The notes under the pieces are model-generated. The model had not been told where the DNA came from. It saw only the letters and a program-made list of their open reading frames with translations, and did not search any database. A stretch of DNA of 64,000 bases from contig NZ_JACJUG010000013.1 of the NCBI RefSeq assembly GCF_014174515.1, positions 62,001 to 126,000 of the forward strand, read 5' to 3'. Of the stretch, positions 1-9,342 are shown piece by piece. Source of the DNA: Mitsuaria sp. WAJ17. GTDB lineage: Bacteria; Pseudomonadota; Gammaproteobacteria; Burkholderiales; Burkholderiaceae_C. The stretch's first letter is position 1. Each line of letters starts with the position of its first letter. The position numbers and the translations under genes were made by a program.

Positions 1-2
1 AC

Positions 3-338
3 TGCCTGCACGTCATGGGCCGCGACGCTGCGGGGCGCCTGCTGGCCTATGCCCGCCTGCTGCCGCCAGGGCTCAAGGGGCCGCAGCAGCGGCGTGTCGC
101 CATCGGCCGCGTGCTGACCTCGTCGGCCTTGCGCGGCCAGGGCCAGGGCCGGCCCCTGGTGCGTCAGGCCCTGCGCGAGTGCGAGCAGCGCTGGCCCGGC
201 GTCGGCCAGGAGCTCAGCGCCCAGGCCCATCTGCAGGACTTCTATGCCAGCCTGGGTTTCCACGCTGTCTCGCCGGTCTACGACGAGGACGGCATCCCCC
301 ATATCGACATGTGCCGCGACGCGGCGCCCGTGGAGTGA
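3..338 (+). CDS. GNAT N-acetyltransferase, ElaA-like (5' truncated)
   Basis: The frame is open from the window edge and its start lies upstream, so only the C-terminal 111 residues are seen. They contain the acetyl-CoA-binding part of a GNAT fold: a strand-rich LLAYARLLPPG segment, then IGRVLTSSALRGQGQGRPLV, where the R-G-Q-G-Q-G run is the pyrophosphate-binding loop, and a C-terminal FYASLGFHAVS. That layout matches ElaA-type acetyltransferases, whose substrate is not known. The stop lies four bases before the next ATG, so the two genes are probably co-transcribed. The family call is good; the ElaA subgroup is less certain because the N-terminus is missing. Confidence 0.8.
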   Translation, partial: CLHVMGRDAAGRLLAYARLLPPGLKGPQQRRVAIGRVLTSSALRGQGQGRPLVRQALRECEQRWPGVGQELSAQAHLQDFYASLGFHAVSPVYDEDGIPHIDMCRDAAPVE

Positions 339-342
339 AACG

Positions 343-1239
343 ATGAAGCAGTACCAAGGCCGCACGGCCGTGATCACCGGCGCTGCCTCGGGCTTTGGCC
401 TGGAGGTCGCCCGCCTGGCCGCGCAGCGCGGGATGAACCTCGTGCTCTGCGATGTGCAGGCCGACGCCATGGACCGGCTGCATGAGGAGTTCGGCGCCCA
501 TCCGCTGCTGCTGCGCCAGGTCGACGTGGCCAAGGCCGACCAGATGGAAGCCCTCGCCGGGGCGGTGCAGGCCCGCTTCGGAGCCCCGCATTTCGTCTTC
601 AACAACGCCGGTGTGGGGGCGGGCGGGCTGGTCTGGGAGAACAGCCTGTCCGATTGGGAATGGGTGCTGGGCGTCAACCTGATGGGCGTGGTGCACGGCG
701 TGCGCCTGTTCACTCCCATGATGCTGGCCGAGGCCGAGGCCGATCCTGCCTACGAAGGCCACATCGTCAACACCGCCTCCATGGCCGGCATGCTCAACCC
801 GCCGAACATGGGCGTCTACAACGTCAGCAAGCATGCGGTGGTGAGCCTCAGTGAGACGCTCTATCAAGACCTGACCCTCGTCACCGACCAGATCCGCTGC
901 TCGGTACTGTGCCCCTACTTTGTGCCCACCGGCATCTCGCAGAGCCACCGCAACCGCACGCCGGACCATCCCATGGACAAGCCCAGCAAGAGCCAGTTGG
1001 TCTCCCAGGCCATGACCGACAAGGCGGTGAACGCGGGCAAGGTCACGGCGACCGATGTGGCGGCCCTGGTCTTCCAGGCCATGGACGAGGAGCGCTTCTA
1101 CATCTTCAGCCACCCCCAGGTGCTGGGCGGCGTGCAGACGCGCCTGGAAGACGTGCTGCAGCAGCGCAACCCGACCGATCCCTTCCAGGACAAGCCGGCC
1201 CTGCGCGAGCAGCTGGTGGCGGCGCTGCGCAAGGCCTGA
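343..1239 (+). CDS. SDR family NAD(P)-dependent oxidoreductase
   Basis: This 298-residue protein is a classical short-chain dehydrogenase. The dinucleotide-binding TGAASGFG is at residues 12-19, NNAG at 87-90, and the catalytic set is Ser146, Tyr159 and Lys163 (YNVSK). An acidic Asp37 at the end of the second strand suggests NAD rather than NADP, but this is inference. The C-terminal half is longer than in minimal SDRs and resembles members acting on bulky hydrophobic alcohols or ketones. The substrate cannot be read from sequence. It follows the acetyltransferase gene by four bases. The ATG at 343 was chosen because an upstream in-frame extension would run through the preceding gene. Confidence 0.9.
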   Translation: MKQYQGRTAVITGAASGFGLEVARLAAQRGMNLVLCDVQADAMDRLHEEFGAHPLLLRQVDVAKADQMEALAGAVQARFGAPHFVFNNAGVGAGGLVWENSLSDWEWVLGVNLMGVVHGVRLFTPMMLAEAEADPAYEGHIVNTASMAGMLNPPNMGVYNVSKHAVVSLSETLYQDLTLVTDQIRCSVLCPYFVPTGISQSHRNRTPDHPMDKPSKSQLVSQAMTDKAVNAGKVTATDVAALVFQAMDEERFYIFSHPQVLGGVQTRLEDVLQQRNPTDPFQDKPALREQLVAALRKA

Positions 1240-1307
1240 GGCAGGGCCGGGCCCGCGTGGCCGGCCACTTCTGGCACACTGCCGGCCCCGCCTGCTGAAG
1301 TCCCGCC

Positions 1308-2588
1308 ATGTCCTCCAAAGCCTCCACCCCTGCACAAGCCCTGGTCATCGGCGGAGGCCCCGCGGGCCTGATGGCGGCCGAACGCCTGGCAGCGGCGGGC
1401 CTGCGCGTCGATCTCTATGACGCCATGCCCACCGTGGGCCGCAAGTTCCTGCTGGCCGGCAAGGGCGGGCTCAACCTGACGCATTCCGAGGCGCGCGAGG
1501 CCTTCGAGCAGCGCTTTGCCGAGCGCGCGGACGCTGTGCGGCCCTGGCTGGATCGCCTGGATGGCCCGGGACTGCGCCAGTGGGCGGCGGGACTGGGGAT
1601 CGACACCTTCGTCGGCAGCTCCGGCCGCGTTTTCCCAACCGACATGAAGGCCGCGCCCCTGCTGCGGGCCTGGCTGCAGCGGCTGCGGGCTGCGGGCGTG
1701 CGCTTGCACATGCGCCAGCGCTGGCTGGGCTGGGACGCTGAGGGCGCGCTGCGCTTTGCCGCGCCCAATGGAGAGCACACCGTGCCGGCACCGGCAGCGT
1801 TGGTGCTGGCCCTTGGCGGCGCCTCCTGGCCGCAGCTGGGCTCCACCGGACAGTGGCAGGGCCTGCTCCGCGAAGCCGGGGCCGAAATCGCCCCACTGCG
1901 CGCGGCCAACTGCGGCTTCGACCTCGGCCGGCGCCGCGAGGGCGTGGCCGAGCCGGGCTGGTCGTCCTTCTTCATCGAGCGATGGGCTGGCCAGCCTGTC
2001 AAGCCCGTGCGCCTTGTCTTGGAAGGCCGCAGCGGCCGCCGCTTCGAGCGCCAGGGCGAGTTCGTGATCACCACCAGCGGCATCGAGGGCTCCCTGGTCT
2101 ATGCCGCCTCGGCCCTGTTGCGTGAGGAGATCACCGAGTTCGGCGAGGCCCTGCTGCACCTCGACCTGCTGCCCAACCATAACGAGGCCCAGGTGCTGGC
2201 CGAGGTGCGGCGCCCGCGTGGCCCCCGCTCGCTCTCCACGCACCTCAAGAGCCGCCTGGGCATCGAGGGCCTGAAGGCGGCCCTGCTGCACGAGGTGCTG
2301 GACAAGAGCGAGATCCAGGATGCCGAGCGCCTGGCCCGCACCCTCAAGCGTCTGCCTTTGCGCCTGGTCGCCGCTCGTCCGGTGGCGGAAGCCATCAGCA
2401 CCGCTGGCGGCGTGCGGCTGGAGAGTCTGGACGAGCACCTGATGCTGTCCCAGCGTCCCGGCGTTTTCTGCGCCGGCGAAATGCTGGACTGGGAGGCGCC
2501 CACTGGCGGCTACCTGCTGACGGCCAGCATGGCCAGCGGCTGGGTGGCGGGCGAGGGTGCCGCGGCCTTTGTGATGCGAGCTGCCTGA
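1308..2588 (+). CDS. TIGR03862-type NAD(P)/FAD-dependent flavoprotein (HI0933-like)
   Basis: This 426-residue protein starts with a Rossmann FAD-binding segment, with GGGPAG at residues 15-20. It continues with [18 protein letters not shown], typical of the HI0933-like flavoprotein family, and ends with a second FAD contact ([21 protein letters not shown]) followed by a glycine/alanine-rich helix. The TIGR03862 subgroup has the same length and ending. No reaction is established for the family. It stands alone, 68 bases after the SDR gene and 83 bases before tex, with no obvious operon partner. Confidence 0.88.
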   Translation: MSSKASTPAQALVIGGGPAGLMAAERLAAAGLRVDLYDAMPTVGRKFLLAGKGGLNLTHSEAREAFEQRFAERADAVRPWLDRLDGPGLRQWAAGLGIDTFVGSSGRVFPTDMKAAPLLRAWLQRLRAAGVRLHMRQRWLGWDAEGALRFAAPNGEHTVPAPAALVLALGGASWPQLGSTGQWQGLLREAGAEIAPLRAANCGFDLGRRREGVAEPGWSSFFIERWAGQPVKPVRLVLEGRSGRRFERQGEFVITTSGIEGSLVYAASALLREEITEFGEALLHLDLLPNHNEAQVLAEVRRPRGPRSLSTHLKSRLGIEGLKAALLHEVLDKSEIQDAERLARTLKRLPLRLVAARPVAEAISTAGGVRLESLDEHLMLSQRPGVFCAGEMLDWEAPTGGYLLTASMASGWVAGEGAAAFVMRAA

Positions 2589-2671
2589 CCCTCGCTGAAA
2601 CGCACCGAAACGCGCCCGTACGGGGCCTGTGGCACACTCGCGCGCTTTCAGCATTTCCCTCTCCAGACGTC

Positions 2672-5002
2672 TTGGACAAGATCCTGCTTCAGATTGCCGC
2701 CGAGCTGAATGTGCGCCCGGCCCAGGTCAACGCGGCCGTGCAACTGCTCGATGGCGGCGCCACCGTGCCCTTCATCGCCCGCTACCGCAAGGAGGTCACC
2801 GACGGGCTGGACGACAGCCAGTTGCGCGAGCTGGAGTCCCGGCTGGGCTATCTGCGCGAGCTGGAGGATCGCCGGGCCGCGGTGCTCAAGAGCATCGAGG
2901 AGCAGGGCAAGCTGAGCCCCGAGCTGCGCGCTGCCATCGAGGCAGCGCCCACCAAGCAGGAGCTGGAAGACCTCTACCTGCCCTACAAGCCGAAGCGCCG
3001 CACCAAGGGCATGATCGCCCGCGAGGCCGGCATCGAGCCCCTGGCCGACAAGCTCTTCGCCGACCCGTCCCTGGATCCGCAGGCCGAGGCCCAGTCCTTC
3101 ATCAACACCGAGGCCGGCTTTGCCGATGCCTACGCGGTGCTGGACGGTGTGCGGGACCTGCTCTCCGAGCGCTGGGCCGAGGACGCCGTGCTGATCGGCA
3201 AGCTGCGCGAGTGGCTGTGGGAAGAGGGCCTGTTCAAGTCCAAGCTGATGGAAGGCAAGGACGAGACCAACGCCGATGTCGCCAAGTTCCGCGACTACTT
3301 CGACTACGCCGAGCCCATCAAGACCGTGCCCTCGCACCGCGCGCTGGCCGTCTTCCGCGGGCGCACGCAGGAGTTTCTGGACGCCAAGCTGGTGCTGGAC
3401 GAGGAGATCCTCCCCGGCCAGCCCTCCCTGGCCGAAGGCCGCATTGCCCGCCACCTGGGCTGGAGCCATGGCAAGCGCGCATCCGACGAGCTCATCCGCA
3501 AGACCGTGGCCTGGACCTGGAAGGTCAAGCTCTCCATGAGCCTGGAGCGCGACCTCTTCGCCCGCCTGCGCGAGGAAGCCGAGAAGGTGGCCATCAAGGT
3601 CTTCGCCGAGAACCTGCGCGACCTGCTGCTGGCCGCGCCGGCCGGCAAGCGCGTGGTGATGGGCCTGGACCCGGGCATCCGCACTGGCGTGAAGGTGGCC
3701 GTGGTGAGCGACACCGGCCGCGTGCTGGATACCTCCACCGTCTACCCCCATGAGCCGCGCAAGGATTGGGAAGGTTCCATCCACACCCTGGGCCGCCTGT
3801 GCGCGACGCATGGCGTGAACCTCATCGCCATCGGCAACGGCACGGCCTCGCGCGAGACCGACAAGCTGGCCGCCGACCTCATCAAGCGCATTCAACAGCT
3901 GGCGCCGGGCACCCACATTGAGAAGGTCGTGGTGAGCGAGGCTGGCGCCTCGGTCTACTCGGCCTCGGAGTTCGCCTCCAAGGAACTGCCCGAACTGGAC
4001 GTGAGCCTGCGGGGCGCCGTGTCCATCGCCCGCCGCCTGCAGGACCCGCTGGCCGAGCTGGTGAAGATCGACCCCAAGAGCATTGGCGTGGGCCAGTACC
4101 AGCACGACGTCAACCAGAGCGAGCTGGCCCGCACGCTGGACGCGGTCGTCGAGGACTGCGTGAACTCGGTGGGCGTGGACCTCAATACCGCCTCGGCGCC
4201 GCTACTGTCGCGCGTCTCGGGCCTGTCGGCCACGGTGGCCGGCTCCATCGTGCGCTGGCGCGATGCCAACGGCGCCTTCCGCAACCGCCAGCAGTTGCTG
4301 GACGTCACCGGCCTCGGCCCCAAGACCTTCGAGCAGGCGGCCGGCTTCCTGCGTATCCGCGACGGCGACAATCCGCTGGACCTCTCCGGCGTGCACCCGG
4401 AAACCTACCCGGTGGTGCAGCGCATCCTGGAGAAGGTGGACCGCCCGATCACCGAGGTCCTGGGCAAGTCGGACGTGATCCGCGCCCTGCGCCCAGAGGC
4501 CTTTGCCGACGAGCGCTTCGGCGCCATCACCGTCAAGGACATCCTGGCCGAACTGGAGAAGCCCGGCCGCGATCCGCGACCGGATTTCAAGGTGGCGCGC
4601 TTCAACGAGGGGGTCGAGGACATCAAGGACCTGGCCGAGGGCATGATCCTCGAGGGCACGGTGTCCAACGTGGCGCAGTTCGGCGCCTTCGTGGACCTGG
4701 GCGTGCACCAGGATGGCCTGGTGCACGTGAGCCAGCTGTCCAACAAGTTCGTCAACGATGCCCGCGAAGTGGTCAAGACCGGCGACATCGTCAAGGTCAA
4801 GGTGCTGGAGGTCGATCTGGCCCGCAAGCGCATCTCCCTGACCATGAAGCTGGACGCTGCCGCGCCGCGCGGTGCGGGCAAGGCGGACAACAGCTTCCGC
4901 CCTCCGGCCCGCAACGAGCGCCCGGGCCGTGCTGCGGCTCCTTCTGCACCGGCCGGCAATGCCATGGCCGCGGCCTTCGCCAAGCTGCAGAGCAAGCGCT
5001 GA
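2672..5002 (+). CDS. tex: Tex family S1 RNA-binding transcription accessory protein
   Basis: The 776-residue product matches the Tex/YhgF family, cytoplasmic nucleic-acid-binding proteins linked to transcription and stress survival. In order it shows the helical N-terminal region with [16 protein letters not shown], a YqgF/RNase H-like domain ([15 protein letters not shown], near residue 330), a helix-hairpin-helix pair (near 497-560) and a C-terminal S1 domain ([19 protein letters not shown], from about 658). A basic, proline- and alanine-rich tail follows. The start is a TTG: no ATG or GTG lies in frame nearby, and the reading [13 protein letters not shown] fits the family's usual N-terminus. 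A promoter was not identified. Confidence 0.95.
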   Translation: MDKILLQIAAELNVRPAQVNAAVQLLDGGATVPFIARYRKEVTDGLDDSQLRELESRLGYLRELEDRRAAVLKSIEEQGKLSPELRAAIEAAPTKQELEDLYLPYKPKRRTKGMIAREAGIEPLADKLFADPSLDPQAEAQSFINTEAGFADAYAVLDGVRDLLSERWAEDAVLIGKLREWLWEEGLFKSKLMEGKDETNADVAKFRDYFDYAEPIKTVPSHRALAVFRGRTQEFLDAKLVLDEEILPGQPSLAEGRIARHLGWSHGKRASDELIRKTVAWTWKVKLSMSLERDLFARLREEAEKVAIKVFAENLRDLLLAAPAGKRVVMGLDPGIRTGVKVAVVSDTGRVLDTSTVYPHEPRKDWEGSIHTLGRLCATHGVNLIAIGNGTASRETDKLAADLIKRIQQLAPGTHIEKVVVSEAGASVYSASEFASKELPELDVSLRGAVSIARRLQDPLAELVKIDPKSIGVGQYQHDVNQSELARTLDAVVEDCVNSVGVDLNTASAPLLSRVSGLSATVAGSIVRWRDANGAFRNRQQLLDVTGLGPKTFEQAAGFLRIRDGDNPLDLSGVHPETYPVVQRILEKVDRPITEVLGKSDVIRALRPEAFADERFGAITVKDILAELEKPGRDPRPDFKVARFNEGVEDIKDLAEGMILEGTVSNVAQFGAFVDLGVHQDGLVHVSQLSNKFVNDAREVVKTGDIVKVKVLEVDLARKRISLTMKLDAAAPRGAGKADNSFRPPARNERPGRAAAPSAPAGNAMAAAFAKLQSKR

Positions 5003-5067
5003 TTCCGGCATTTCGGCACCGGCACTGACGAGTGGCGACATTGAAACCGCCGCTGGTCGCAGCGGGG

Positions 5068-5096
5068 CTGACAGTGCGCGCCAACGCCGCTATCGT
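5068..5096 (+). promoter_or_regulatory. Probable sigma70 promoter of the TonB receptor gene
   Basis: CTGACA (5068-5073) and TATCGT (5091-5096) are separated by exactly 17 bases. This would start RNA near 5103, about 34 bases before the chosen GTG start at 5137. Neither a Fur box nor a riboswitch is obvious in the 134-base gap. Confidence 0.5.
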
Positions 5097-5136
5097 GCGC
5101 TCAGTCCGAAGAACAGGACGCAGCCCAGGAGTTTTC

Positions 5137-7335
5137 GTGCGCCTTCACCCCATTGCCGCCGCTGCGGCACTTGCCCTTGCCTCCCTGGCGACCACGCCCT
5201 CGCTGGCCCAGGAAATGCCTCAGGGAGCGGATCCCCAGGGCCGCCCCCAGCAGGGCAACAAGCTGGAGCGCGTCGAGATCAACGCCCGCCCGCAAAGTGA
5301 CACCGAGCTGCGCCGCCGCGCGCCCGTGGCCAAGCAGATCTATGGCCGCGAGGAGATGGACAAGTACGGCGACAACAACCTCGCCGACGTGCTCAAGCGC
5401 CTGCCTGGCGTGGACATGCAGGGCGGCGGGCCCCGCATGCGCGGCCTGGGTGCGGGCTATACCCTCATCCTGATCAACGGCGACCCCGCCCCCCCGGGCT
5501 TTGACTTCGCACAGCTGAACCCGGCCCAGGTGGAGCGCATCGAGGTCACCAAGGGCCCCACCGCCGACCAGAGCGCGCAGGCCGTGGCCGGCGCCATCAA
5601 CATCATCCTGAAGGAAGCGCCCAAAACCACGCAGAAGGAGCTGCGCGTGGGCTTCGGCTACACGGCGGTGCGGCCCACGCCGGGCGCCAGTTTCACCTAT
5701 GGCTCGCGCCAGGGCGGCTTTGCCTATTCGCTGCCGGTGTCCTTGTTCGAGTGGCGCGGCCAGAACAGCGCCCGCAATGCGCGCCACATGCCTGGCGCCG
5801 ACGGTTTCAGCTCGGACTCGCTGCAGGACAACGAGCAGGCCTTCTGGGGCCATGGCTTCAACACCGCCCCGCGCATCAACTGGAAGATCTCCGACGAGGA
5901 GAATGCCAGCCTGCAGGCCTTCATCCAGAAAGGCTTCTGGAACAACCGACAGACCTATGTCACCGAGTCGGCCACGCCCAACGCGGTGCTGGATGACGAT
6001 GCCCTGAACAAAGGCACCTGGCACAACATCCGCCTGAATTCGCAGTGGTCGCGCCGCTTCAATGACACGCAGAAGCTGGAGCTCAAGCTGGGTGCCGGTG
6101 ATTCCGGCGGGGACTTCCGCAGTCAGACTTACCGTGACCGCGCCGAGCGCCGCCTCATCACGGGCACCAACGAGGACCGCAGCGTGACCCAGGCCGGCAA
6201 GTTCGGCCAGCTGATCGGGGATGCCCACAGCCTGACCCTGGGCTGGGACCTGGAATGGCGCCGCCGCGACGAGGAGCGCACGGTCTCCGAGTTGGGCCAT
6301 CCGCAGCTGCCGGACTTCGATGGCCAGGCCTTTGGCGCCCGCATCCAGCGCCAGGCCCTGTTCATCCAGGACGAATGGGAGCTGTCACCGCAGTGGTCCA
6401 CCTATCTGGGCCTGCGCAACGAGCGCATCGTCACCGAGAGCCGCGGCCTGGACAGCACCATCCGCAACACGAGCTCAGTGCTGACGCCTCTGTGGCACCT
6501 CAACTACAAGCTGGACCCCAAGGGTCGCGACCTGATCCGGGCCAGTCTGACCCGCAGCTACAAGGCGCCCGAGCTCAGCGCCATGCTGGCGCGGCCCGGC
6601 ATCAGCAGCCTGTTCCCGGATGTCAGCAAGCCCAATACCGAGCTCTCGCCAGACCGCCTGGGCAACCCCCTGCTCAAGCCCGAGCTGGCCACCGGCCTGG
6701 ACCTGGCCTACGAGAAGTACTTCACCGGCGGCGGCATGCTGAGCATCGGCGTCTTCCACCGCGAGGTGAAGGACCTGATCCGCAATGTGGTTTCGCTGCA
6801 GACCGTCAGCTGGGCCGGTGTGCCGCGCTGGATCTTTCAGCCGGTCAACATCTCCAAGGCCCAGAGCAGCGGCCTGGAGCTGGAGCTCAAGGGCCGCGCG
6901 GGCGAGCTCTTCCCGGCGTTGTTCGATGCCAAGCTGCCGCTGAACCTGCGCAGTGCGCTGAACATCTACCGCTCCAAGGTCGAGGCCGTCGAGGGGCCCA
7001 ACAACCGCCTGGAAGGCCAGCAGCCCTGGTCTGCCAACCTGGGCTTCGACTACCGCTTCAGCAGCCTGCCGCTCACCACCGGCGCCAGCCTGGCCTACAC
7101 GCCAGGCTACGCCACGCAGCAGACGGCCAGCCAGGGTGTGGAGCAGTCGCGCAGCCGTTCGCTGGACGTGTTCGCGCAGTGGAGCTTCAATCGCACGACC
7201 TCGCTGCGCATCGCGGCCAACAACTTCGTGCCGGTGGACACCTGGAGCAGCACGACGCTCAGCAGCGGCTATGGCAGCCGCAGCGATCGCCTGGGCCGCA
7301 CCAACCTCAATGTGGGCCTGGAAATGAAGCTCTGA
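5137..7335 (+). CDS. TonB-dependent outer membrane receptor
   Basis: This 732-residue protein begins with a signal peptide (hydrophobic AAAAALALASLA, then an Ala-Gln cleavage region near residue 24). A plug domain follows, with LADVLKRLPGVDMQGG, MRGLGAGYTLILINGDP and VERIEVTKGPTADQS, and the rest is a long beta-barrel ending in an aromatic-poor LNVGLEMKL strand. Such receptors import siderophores, cobalamin or other large ligands using TonB energy; the ligand cannot be told here. GTG at 5137 is preferred because AGGAG lies five bases upstream and it begins the signal peptide directly; the more distal GTG at 5032 would bury that signal. No exbB, tonB or FecR genes are adjacent. Confidence 0.92.
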   Translation: MRLHPIAAAAALALASLATTPSLAQEMPQGADPQGRPQQGNKLERVEINARPQSDTELRRRAPVAKQIYGREEMDKYGDNNLADVLKRLPGVDMQGGGPRMRGLGAGYTLILINGDPAPPGFDFAQLNPAQVERIEVTKGPTADQSAQAVAGAINIILKEAPKTTQKELRVGFGYTAVRPTPGASFTYGSRQGGFAYSLPVSLFEWRGQNSARNARHMPGADGFSSDSLQDNEQAFWGHGFNTAPRINWKISDEENASLQAFIQKGFWNNRQTYVTESATPNAVLDDDALNKGTWHNIRLNSQWSRRFNDTQKLELKLGAGDSGGDFRSQTYRDRAERRLITGTNEDRSVTQAGKFGQLIGDAHSLTLGWDLEWRRRDEERTVSELGHPQLPDFDGQAFGARIQRQALFIQDEWELSPQWSTYLGLRNERIVTESRGLDSTIRNTSSVLTPLWHLNYKLDPKGRDLIRASLTRSYKAPELSAMLARPGISSLFPDVSKPNTELSPDRLGNPLLKPELATGLDLAYEKYFTGGGMLSIGVFHREVKDLIRNVVSLQTVSWAGVPRWIFQPVNISKAQSSGLELELKGRAGELFPALFDAKLPLNLRSALNIYRSKVEAVEGPNNRLEGQQPWSANLGFDYRFSSLPLTTGASLAYTPGYATQQTASQGVEQSRSRSLDVFAQWSFNRTTSLRIAANNFVPVDTWSSTTLSSGYGSRSDRLGRTNLNVGLEMKL

Positions 7336-7372
7336 TCCGCTCGGGCTTTCGTCAGCGGTTCTAATCGAGTCC

Positions 7373-8458
7373 ATGACGACAGCACTGCAGATCTACGCGG
7401 GCCCTCGGGCCCGCGCCCGTTTGGCGCGGCAGGGCTTGCAGCCGGAGGACGTTCAGGTCATCCCGGCTGCGGCTGGCGGGCCCAAGGGTCTGATCCTCAA
7501 CCCTCTGGATCAATACATCTTCGGCGACTGGCTGGCTGCCAGCCGCCAGGAGGTGCACCTGTTGGGCGCCTCCATCGGTGCCTGGCGCATGAGCACGGCC
7601 TGCCTGGCGCACCGAGCTGCGGACGCCGTGCCGGAATTCCAGCGTCTGGCCGAGGAGTACATTCACCAGCAATACGAGAGCCAGCCTGGCAAGTCACCTA
7701 CGGCGGCCGTCGTCTCGCGGGGCTTTCGCCAGAAGCTGGATGAGGTCTTCGGCGGACGGGAGGCTCAGGTGCTGAGCCACCCCCGCTGGCGCCTGCACCT
7801 CTTCACCTCGCGCGGCCAGGGGCTGCTGGCGCGCGAGCACCGATGGCGCACCCCCATGGGCTATGCCGCCGCCTTCGCCGCCAATGCCCTGTCGCGCCGG
7901 GCCATGGGGCGCTGGCTGGAGCGCGTGGTGTTCTCGGACCTGCGCTCGCCCCTGCCCATGGACCTGCGCGACTACCGCAGCCGCCAGGTCGGCCTGAATG
8001 CGCGCAATCTGCAGGCGGCGCTGCTGGCGAGCTGTTCCATCCCCTTTTGGCTACAGGCCGTGCACGACATTGCCGGCGCGCCGGCCGGTGCCTACTGGGA
8101 CGGGGGCATTACCGACTACCACCTGCACCTCAACTACGCCGCCATGGTGGGGGAGGGTGTGGTGCTGTATCCGCACTTCCAGCGCCAGGTGGTGCCGGGC
8201 TGGCTGGACAAGGCGCTCCGCCACCGCCACCGCCCCACCGCTTTCCTGGACAACGTGGTGCTGCTGGCCCCGCATCCCGACTGGGTGCGCAGCCTGCCCA
8301 ACGCCAAGCTGCCCGACCGGGCGGACTTCCAACGCTATGGCGACGACGTGGCCGCCCGTGCGGCCGCCTGGCGCCGTGCCATCGATGAAAGCCAGCGCCT
8401 GCGCGACGAGTTCGCCGAGGCCTGCAGGCAGGACGCGATCCAGGCGATGCCGCTATGA
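7373..8458 (+). CDS. Patatin-like phospholipase family protein
   Basis: This 361-residue protein has the patatin layout. The glycine-rich oxyanion loop AAAGGPKGL is at residues 32-40, the nucleophile elbow GASIG at 65-69 has Ser67 as nucleophile, and the catalytic aspartate lies in WDGGITDY near residue 243. There is no signal peptide, so it is probably cytoplasmic or membrane-associated. Lipid hydrolase activity is inferred from the catalytic dyad; the substrate is unknown. It starts 37 bases after the TonB receptor gene, so the two may share a transcript. Confidence 0.88.
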   Translation: MTTALQIYAGPRARARLARQGLQPEDVQVIPAAAGGPKGLILNPLDQYIFGDWLAASRQEVHLLGASIGAWRMSTACLAHRAADAVPEFQRLAEEYIHQQYESQPGKSPTAAVVSRGFRQKLDEVFGGREAQVLSHPRWRLHLFTSRGQGLLAREHRWRTPMGYAAAFAANALSRRAMGRWLERVVFSDLRSPLPMDLRDYRSRQVGLNARNLQAALLASCSIPFWLQAVHDIAGAPAGAYWDGGITDYHLHLNYAAMVGEGVVLYPHFQRQVVPGWLDKALRHRHRPTAFLDNVVLLAPHPDWVRSLPNAKLPDRADFQRYGDDVAARAAAWRRAIDESQRLRDEFAEACRQDAIQAMPL

Positions 8459-8459
8459 C

Positions 8460-8483
8460 CTTGTAACAAGATGCCGCGGCATC
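8460..8483. repeat. Two abutting palindromes
   Basis: CTTGTAACAAG (8460-8470) and GATGCCGCGGCATC (8470-8483) are perfect palindromes that share one base. They fall between the patatin gene and the lipoprotein gene. They could be an operator or hairpins in RNA; there is no T-run, so a plain intrinsic terminator is unlikely. Confidence 0.45.
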
Positions 8484-8541
8484 AACCAAGTCCGGGGCTC
8501 GCGCGTTGTTGAGATGTCCTGACTTCCCAGTGGGTGCGCCT

Positions 8542-9081
8542 ATGCCTTCCTTCATGCCCCGTTCCTGGTCCTTCGCCCTGGCCTTGTCGGCCTTGTTGGT
8601 GCTGACGCTGACCGGCTGCGCCCATGAGCGCCGCCGGGATTGGGACGATGGCCAGGTCTACGGCGACGGCCGCTACGAGGATCGGCGCTACGACGAGCGC
8701 CGCTACACCCCGCCGCCCAGTCGCTATGGCGGCGATCGCGTGCTGTATGGCACGGTGGGGCGCATTGAGGCCTATGGCCGTGGCGGTGCGCGCGGCAGTT
8801 CGGGTGCGGGCGCGGTGGCGGGTGGCGTCATCGGCGGTGTCATCGGCCACGAGATGAGCGATCGCCGCGACCGGGGTGTCGGCACGGCTATCGGCGCAGT
8901 CGTGGGCGCCGTGATCGGGAACGAAATCGAGCGTGACGGCAACCGGGGCGGCGGCACTCGCTACCGCGTGTGGGTGCACCTGGAGCGCGGGGGCGAGCAG
9001 GCCTTCGACTTCGAGCGTCTGGACGGCCTGCGCAGCGGGGATCGCGTGCGCATCGTCGATGGCCGGCTGCAGCGCTATTGA
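8542..9081 (+). CDS. Glycine-zipper 2TM outer membrane lipoprotein
   Basis: This 179-residue product has a lipoprotein signal with the lipobox LTGC near residues 22-25, an Arg/Asp/Tyr-rich linker (repeats of RRYDERRY type), and a glycine-zipper segment, GAVAGGVIGGVIG and IGAVVGAVIGNEI, as in SlyB/17-kDa surface antigen proteins. The C-terminal part (VWVHLERGGEQAFDFERL, GDRVRIVDGRLQRY) resembles the small beta domain of SlyB-like lipoproteins. It is expected to sit in the outer membrane and support envelope integrity. ATG 8542 is used; ATG 8554 is an alternative that gives a more usual signal peptide length. Confidence 0.85.
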   Translation: MPSFMPRSWSFALALSALLVLTLTGCAHERRRDWDDGQVYGDGRYEDRRYDERRYTPPPSRYGGDRVLYGTVGRIEAYGRGGARGSSGAGAVAGGVIGGVIGHEMSDRRDRGVGTAIGAVVGAVIGNEIERDGNRGGGTRYRVWVHLERGGEQAFDFERLDGLRSGDRVRIVDGRLQRY

Positions 9082-9108
9082 GCGGGCCCAGTGCGTTGTG
9101 GCTACAAT
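9078..9108 (+). promoter_or_regulatory. Candidate promoter of the thrS operon leader
   Basis: TACAAT (9103-9108) is a good -10 element. The best -35 is TTGAGC (9078-9083), with a longer than ideal 19-base spacer. RNA would start near 9114, about 33 bases before the leader peptide ATG. The -35 call is weak. Confidence 0.5.
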
Positions 9109-9146
9109 CGGGGCCTCTTTGACCAACAAGGGCTGAGAAAGGCGAG

Positions 9147-9188
9147 ATGGTTATGACACCGCGAACTACGACCTCCACCGGAGCATAG
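9147..9188 (+). CDS. thrS leader peptide (threonine-rich)
   Basis: A 13-codon frame reads [13 protein letters not shown] and stops with TAG at 9186-9188. Five of 13 residues are threonine, and all four threonine codons appear (ACA, ACT, ACG, ACC twice), with three consecutive ones at 9165-9173. AAAGG (9138-9142) gives a ribosome site four bases before the ATG; the second ATG (9153) has better spacing and may be the real start. The frame ends 66 bases before a 10-bp intrinsic terminator and lies in front of threonyl-tRNA synthetase, so it is very probably an attenuation leader sensing charged tRNA-Thr. That function is inference; composition and position are seen directly. Confidence 0.8.
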   Translation: MVMTPRTTTSTGA

Positions 9189-9191
9189 TCG

Positions 9192-9281
9192 GCCGCGGCA
9201 CGTCTCGTCTTTGGGCATCACTTCATCACCTCGATCCGGTGATGCCTCCCGAACAAAGCGCGGCACCGGGCCGCGCTTTTT
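9192..9281 (+). terminator. thrS attenuator: antiterminator, middle hairpin and terminator
   Basis: The terminator is a perfect 10-bp stem: AAAGCGCGGC (9255-9264), loop ACCGG, GCCGCGCTTT (9270-9279), with a T-run to 9281. A separate hairpin pairs GGCATCAC (9214-9221) with GTGATGCC (9239-9246). GCCGCG (9192-9197), four bases after the leader stop codon, can pair with CGCGGC of the terminator 5' arm (9259-9264). A ribosome reaching the stop would cover 9192-9197 and allow termination; one stalled on the threonine codons would leave it free and permit readthrough. Confidence 0.8.
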
Positions 9282-9342
9282 CATTTCCGGGCTCCGTTCC
9301 GATCCCCACGAACACCGGAGCCCTTGCGATTCGGAGCATCCC

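Noticed and set aside
5003-5136. Cobalamin riboswitch or Fur box before the TonB receptor
   Set aside because: The gap is only 134 bases, with no B12-box-like segment and no AT-rich Fur palindrome.
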